DNA from: Myxococcales bacterium
Lineage (GTDB): Bacteria > Myxococcota_A > Polyangia > Palsa-1104 > JAEUJZ01
Length of the DNA stretch: 64,000 nt
Reading direction: 5' to 3'
Assembly: GCA_016794505.1 (NCBI GenBank)
Contig: JAEUJZ010000074.1
Location: forward strand, 113,061-177,060
Made by a program: the position numbers and the translations under genes. Each line of letters starts with the position of its first letter. Position 1 is the stretch's first letter. The notes beneath the pieces were generated by a model. The model was not told where the DNA came from. It ran no database searches and worked only from the letters and a program-made list of their open reading frames with translations. Shown here piece by piece: positions 63,401 to 64,000 of this stretch.

Positions 63401-64000
63401 TGGCTGAGCTGACGCTCTCGGCGCCGCTCTCGCCGAGCGAGTCTTCACCGGTCCAGCTGCAGGTCTTGGTGCATCCCCCCAACGCCCAGGGCATGCGCTC
63501 GTTTGCCATCAGCAGTCGGGCTGTGGCAGCGCCGCTCAAGTCCCCCTGGACGCAGCATGGCACGGGCTTTCTTTCCTCCGCTGCCGCAAGCGCGCTGCCC
63601 TCCGCGCCGCCAACCTGGCCACCGGCCGGGGCCGAAGCGGTCGATATCTCAGGGCTGTATGCCGCCTTTTCCCGACGAGGCCTGGGGTACGGACCCGCCT
63701 ATCAAGGTCTGCGTGCGGTCTATCGCGTCGCAGACGCCGTGTACATTGAAGCAACGCTGCCAGAGCCACTGCGCCGCGATGGCGTGCGCTATGCGGTGCA
63801 TCCGGCCCTGCTGGACACGACGTTGCATGGGCTGGCCGCCGTGCTCTCGGATGAAGTGGAAGAGCACGCGGTCATGCTGGTGGCCTGGCAAGGGGTGCGC
63901 GTCGTTTCGCTCGGAGCGCTGACTCTGCGAGCCCGCCTCGACCGTCCTTCGTGGGAGCAGAGCGAGCTCGTCTCGACCTCGCTTGTCGCCTGGGATGACT
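60439..64000 (+). CDS. Third polyketide synthase protein, KS-AT-DH... (3' end outside window)
   Basis: The frame starts at ATG 60439, six bases after the previous stop, and stays open to the window edge (1187 codons visible). It has an N-terminal docking coiled coil (LLRERLREAALALRDLRLER), KS with Cys201 in DTACSSS, ETHGTGT and KTNIGH, and AT with Ser650 in GHSVGE and HAFH at 750-753 (malonyl-CoA type). A DH follows whose first motif reads DHAIYSVPIFP: His959 is present, but the motif Gly is Ser963. Its second motif, ALLDTTLHG (Asp1126), is intact. The DH is less like those of the other two proteins. Later domains (ER, KR, ACP, possible release domain) would lie beyond the edge. Confidence 0.95.
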   Translation, partial: MSHQETLLRERLREAALALRDLRLERDALERERSEPIAIVGMGCRLPGAASSPQAFWDLLTAGRDAIVSLEPRWRLIGAHPDSDVPSWAALLTESVEAFDPAFFGISPREARSMDPQQRLLLEVAWEALEDAGIPPLALAQSRTGVFIGACANDYADLAGRQPPAEQDAYLTTGNMLSIAAGRLSYTLGLQGPCMTIDTACSSSLVALHVACRSLRSHESSLALAGGVSLILSPDSMTALFRTQALSPDGRCRTFDALANGYARGEGCGLLVLKRLSDAQRDGDRIWAVIRGSAVNQDGRSTGLTAPNVLAQEALLRQALKDARVAPEAIGFVETHGTGTSLGDPIEVQALRAVVGAPRADGSRCVLGAVKTNIGHLEGAAGAAGLIKAVLALAMERIPKNLHLRTLNAHIELDGSSLVLASEPVPWPRSTRPRFAGVSGFGLSGTNAHVVLEEAPPPRQQTPTSTSALPFVLSARSEAALAAQAEQLSTQLARCHDTPLPDLAYTLCCRRTQFEHRASIVAHSRDDLHAALVALAHGQSSPFLRTATVRRAGKLAYLFTGQGSQRPAMGQALASAFPAFSDALHAVLAVLDPLLPRPLRTLMWAGKDTDDARLLDQTRFTQPALFALQVALYRLLEGLGITPDFLLGHSVGEIAAAHVAGVLSLADACRLVVARGQHMQELAAGGAMVALQAAEHEVRPLLAGRDAALDIAAINGPQHTVISGDEEAVLSVASHFAARGRKVTRLAVRHAFHSPRMDAMAPAFVQAVSALTFRPSQIAIVSSTSGALITDPEIAQPAYWVKQARVSVQFQRGLHTLREAGVQSYLELGPKAVLCAMAAECFADAAAPAIDLIPTLRGDDQEPSSFLQALGRLHIRGTSVDFSALLRPLQPQLADLPRYPFQRIRCWIDAPPRSHADGSSGLSSLPHPLLTTALSLSDQDAYLFNGALAVRSSPWLLDHAIYSVPIFPGTGFLDAALSAARALDLSVVAELTLSAPLSPSESSPVQLQVLVHPPNAQGMRSFAISSRAVAAPLKSPWTQHGTGFLSSAAASALPSAPPTWPPAGAEAVDISGLYAAFSRRGLGYGPAYQGLRAVYRVADAVYIEATLPEPLRRDGVRYAVHPALLDTTLHGLAAVLSDEVEEHAVMLVAWQGVRVVSLGALTLRARLDRPSWEQSELVSTSLVAWDD

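Overview
The window is high-GC DNA whose gene content suggests a myxobacterium or close relative (Myxococcota). The signs are long Ser/Thr kinases with repeat tails, many lipoproteins with beta-propeller, VWA or c-heme domains, a PEGA protein, and a multi-gene modular polyketide synthase. This placement is inferred from gene content; there is no rRNA or marker gene in the window to confirm it.

Layout. 1-4469: the 3' end of a TPR-like protein, a degenerate aldo/keto-reductase-fold protein, miaB (tRNA methylthiotransferase) and a divergent NAPE-PLD-like metallo-hydrolase. 4636-13915: a co-directional run of an MFS transporter, then XdhC, a molybdopterin-binding/cytidylyltransferase fusion and CoxG (maturation factors for a molybdenum hydroxylase whose structural genes are absent here), a coiled-coil protein, ChrA, a small unknown, an acyl-CoA-dehydrogenase-like protein and DoxX. 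13951-28359: a secreted protein of about 16 repeats, proline iminopeptidase, a macrodomain-ADP-ribosylglycohydrolase fusion, a copper-monooxygenase-like lipoprotein with a heme motif, a truncated hemoglobin paired with a 2Fe-2S/FAD reductase, a PQG-rich secreted protein, a chemoreceptor, a DHH phosphoesterase and a diheme propeller lipoprotein. 28521-38519: a VWA lipoprotein, a 1533-residue tandem pseudokinase/kinase/HEAT protein overlapping a PEGA protein, an integrin-like lipoprotein and a GlsB/YeaQ membrane protein. 38789-44956: a tyrosine recombinase, a standalone LanM-dehydratase-like protein, inorganic pyrophosphatase, an FG-GAP lipoprotein that ends abruptly, and an MFS-like transporter.

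45239-64000 (continuing past the edge) is the main accessory system. It is a polyketide assembly line primed by a fatty acyl-AMP ligase (FAAL). The first protein is FAAL-ACP-KS-AT-DH-ER-KR-ACP, the second is KS-AT-DH-ER-KR-ACP, and the third starts KS-AT-DH before the window ends. Both complete modules are fully reducing, so the visible part should activate a free fatty acid and extend it with saturated two-carbon units, perhaps with one methyl branch from the first module. The expected product is a long saturated or branched lipid chain. The release step and final product lie outside the window.

Most start codons were chosen from a visible Shine-Dalgarno sequence, a signal peptide or a gene overlap, and uncertain ones are flagged. 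I saw no tRNA, rRNA, CRISPR array or insertion sequence.
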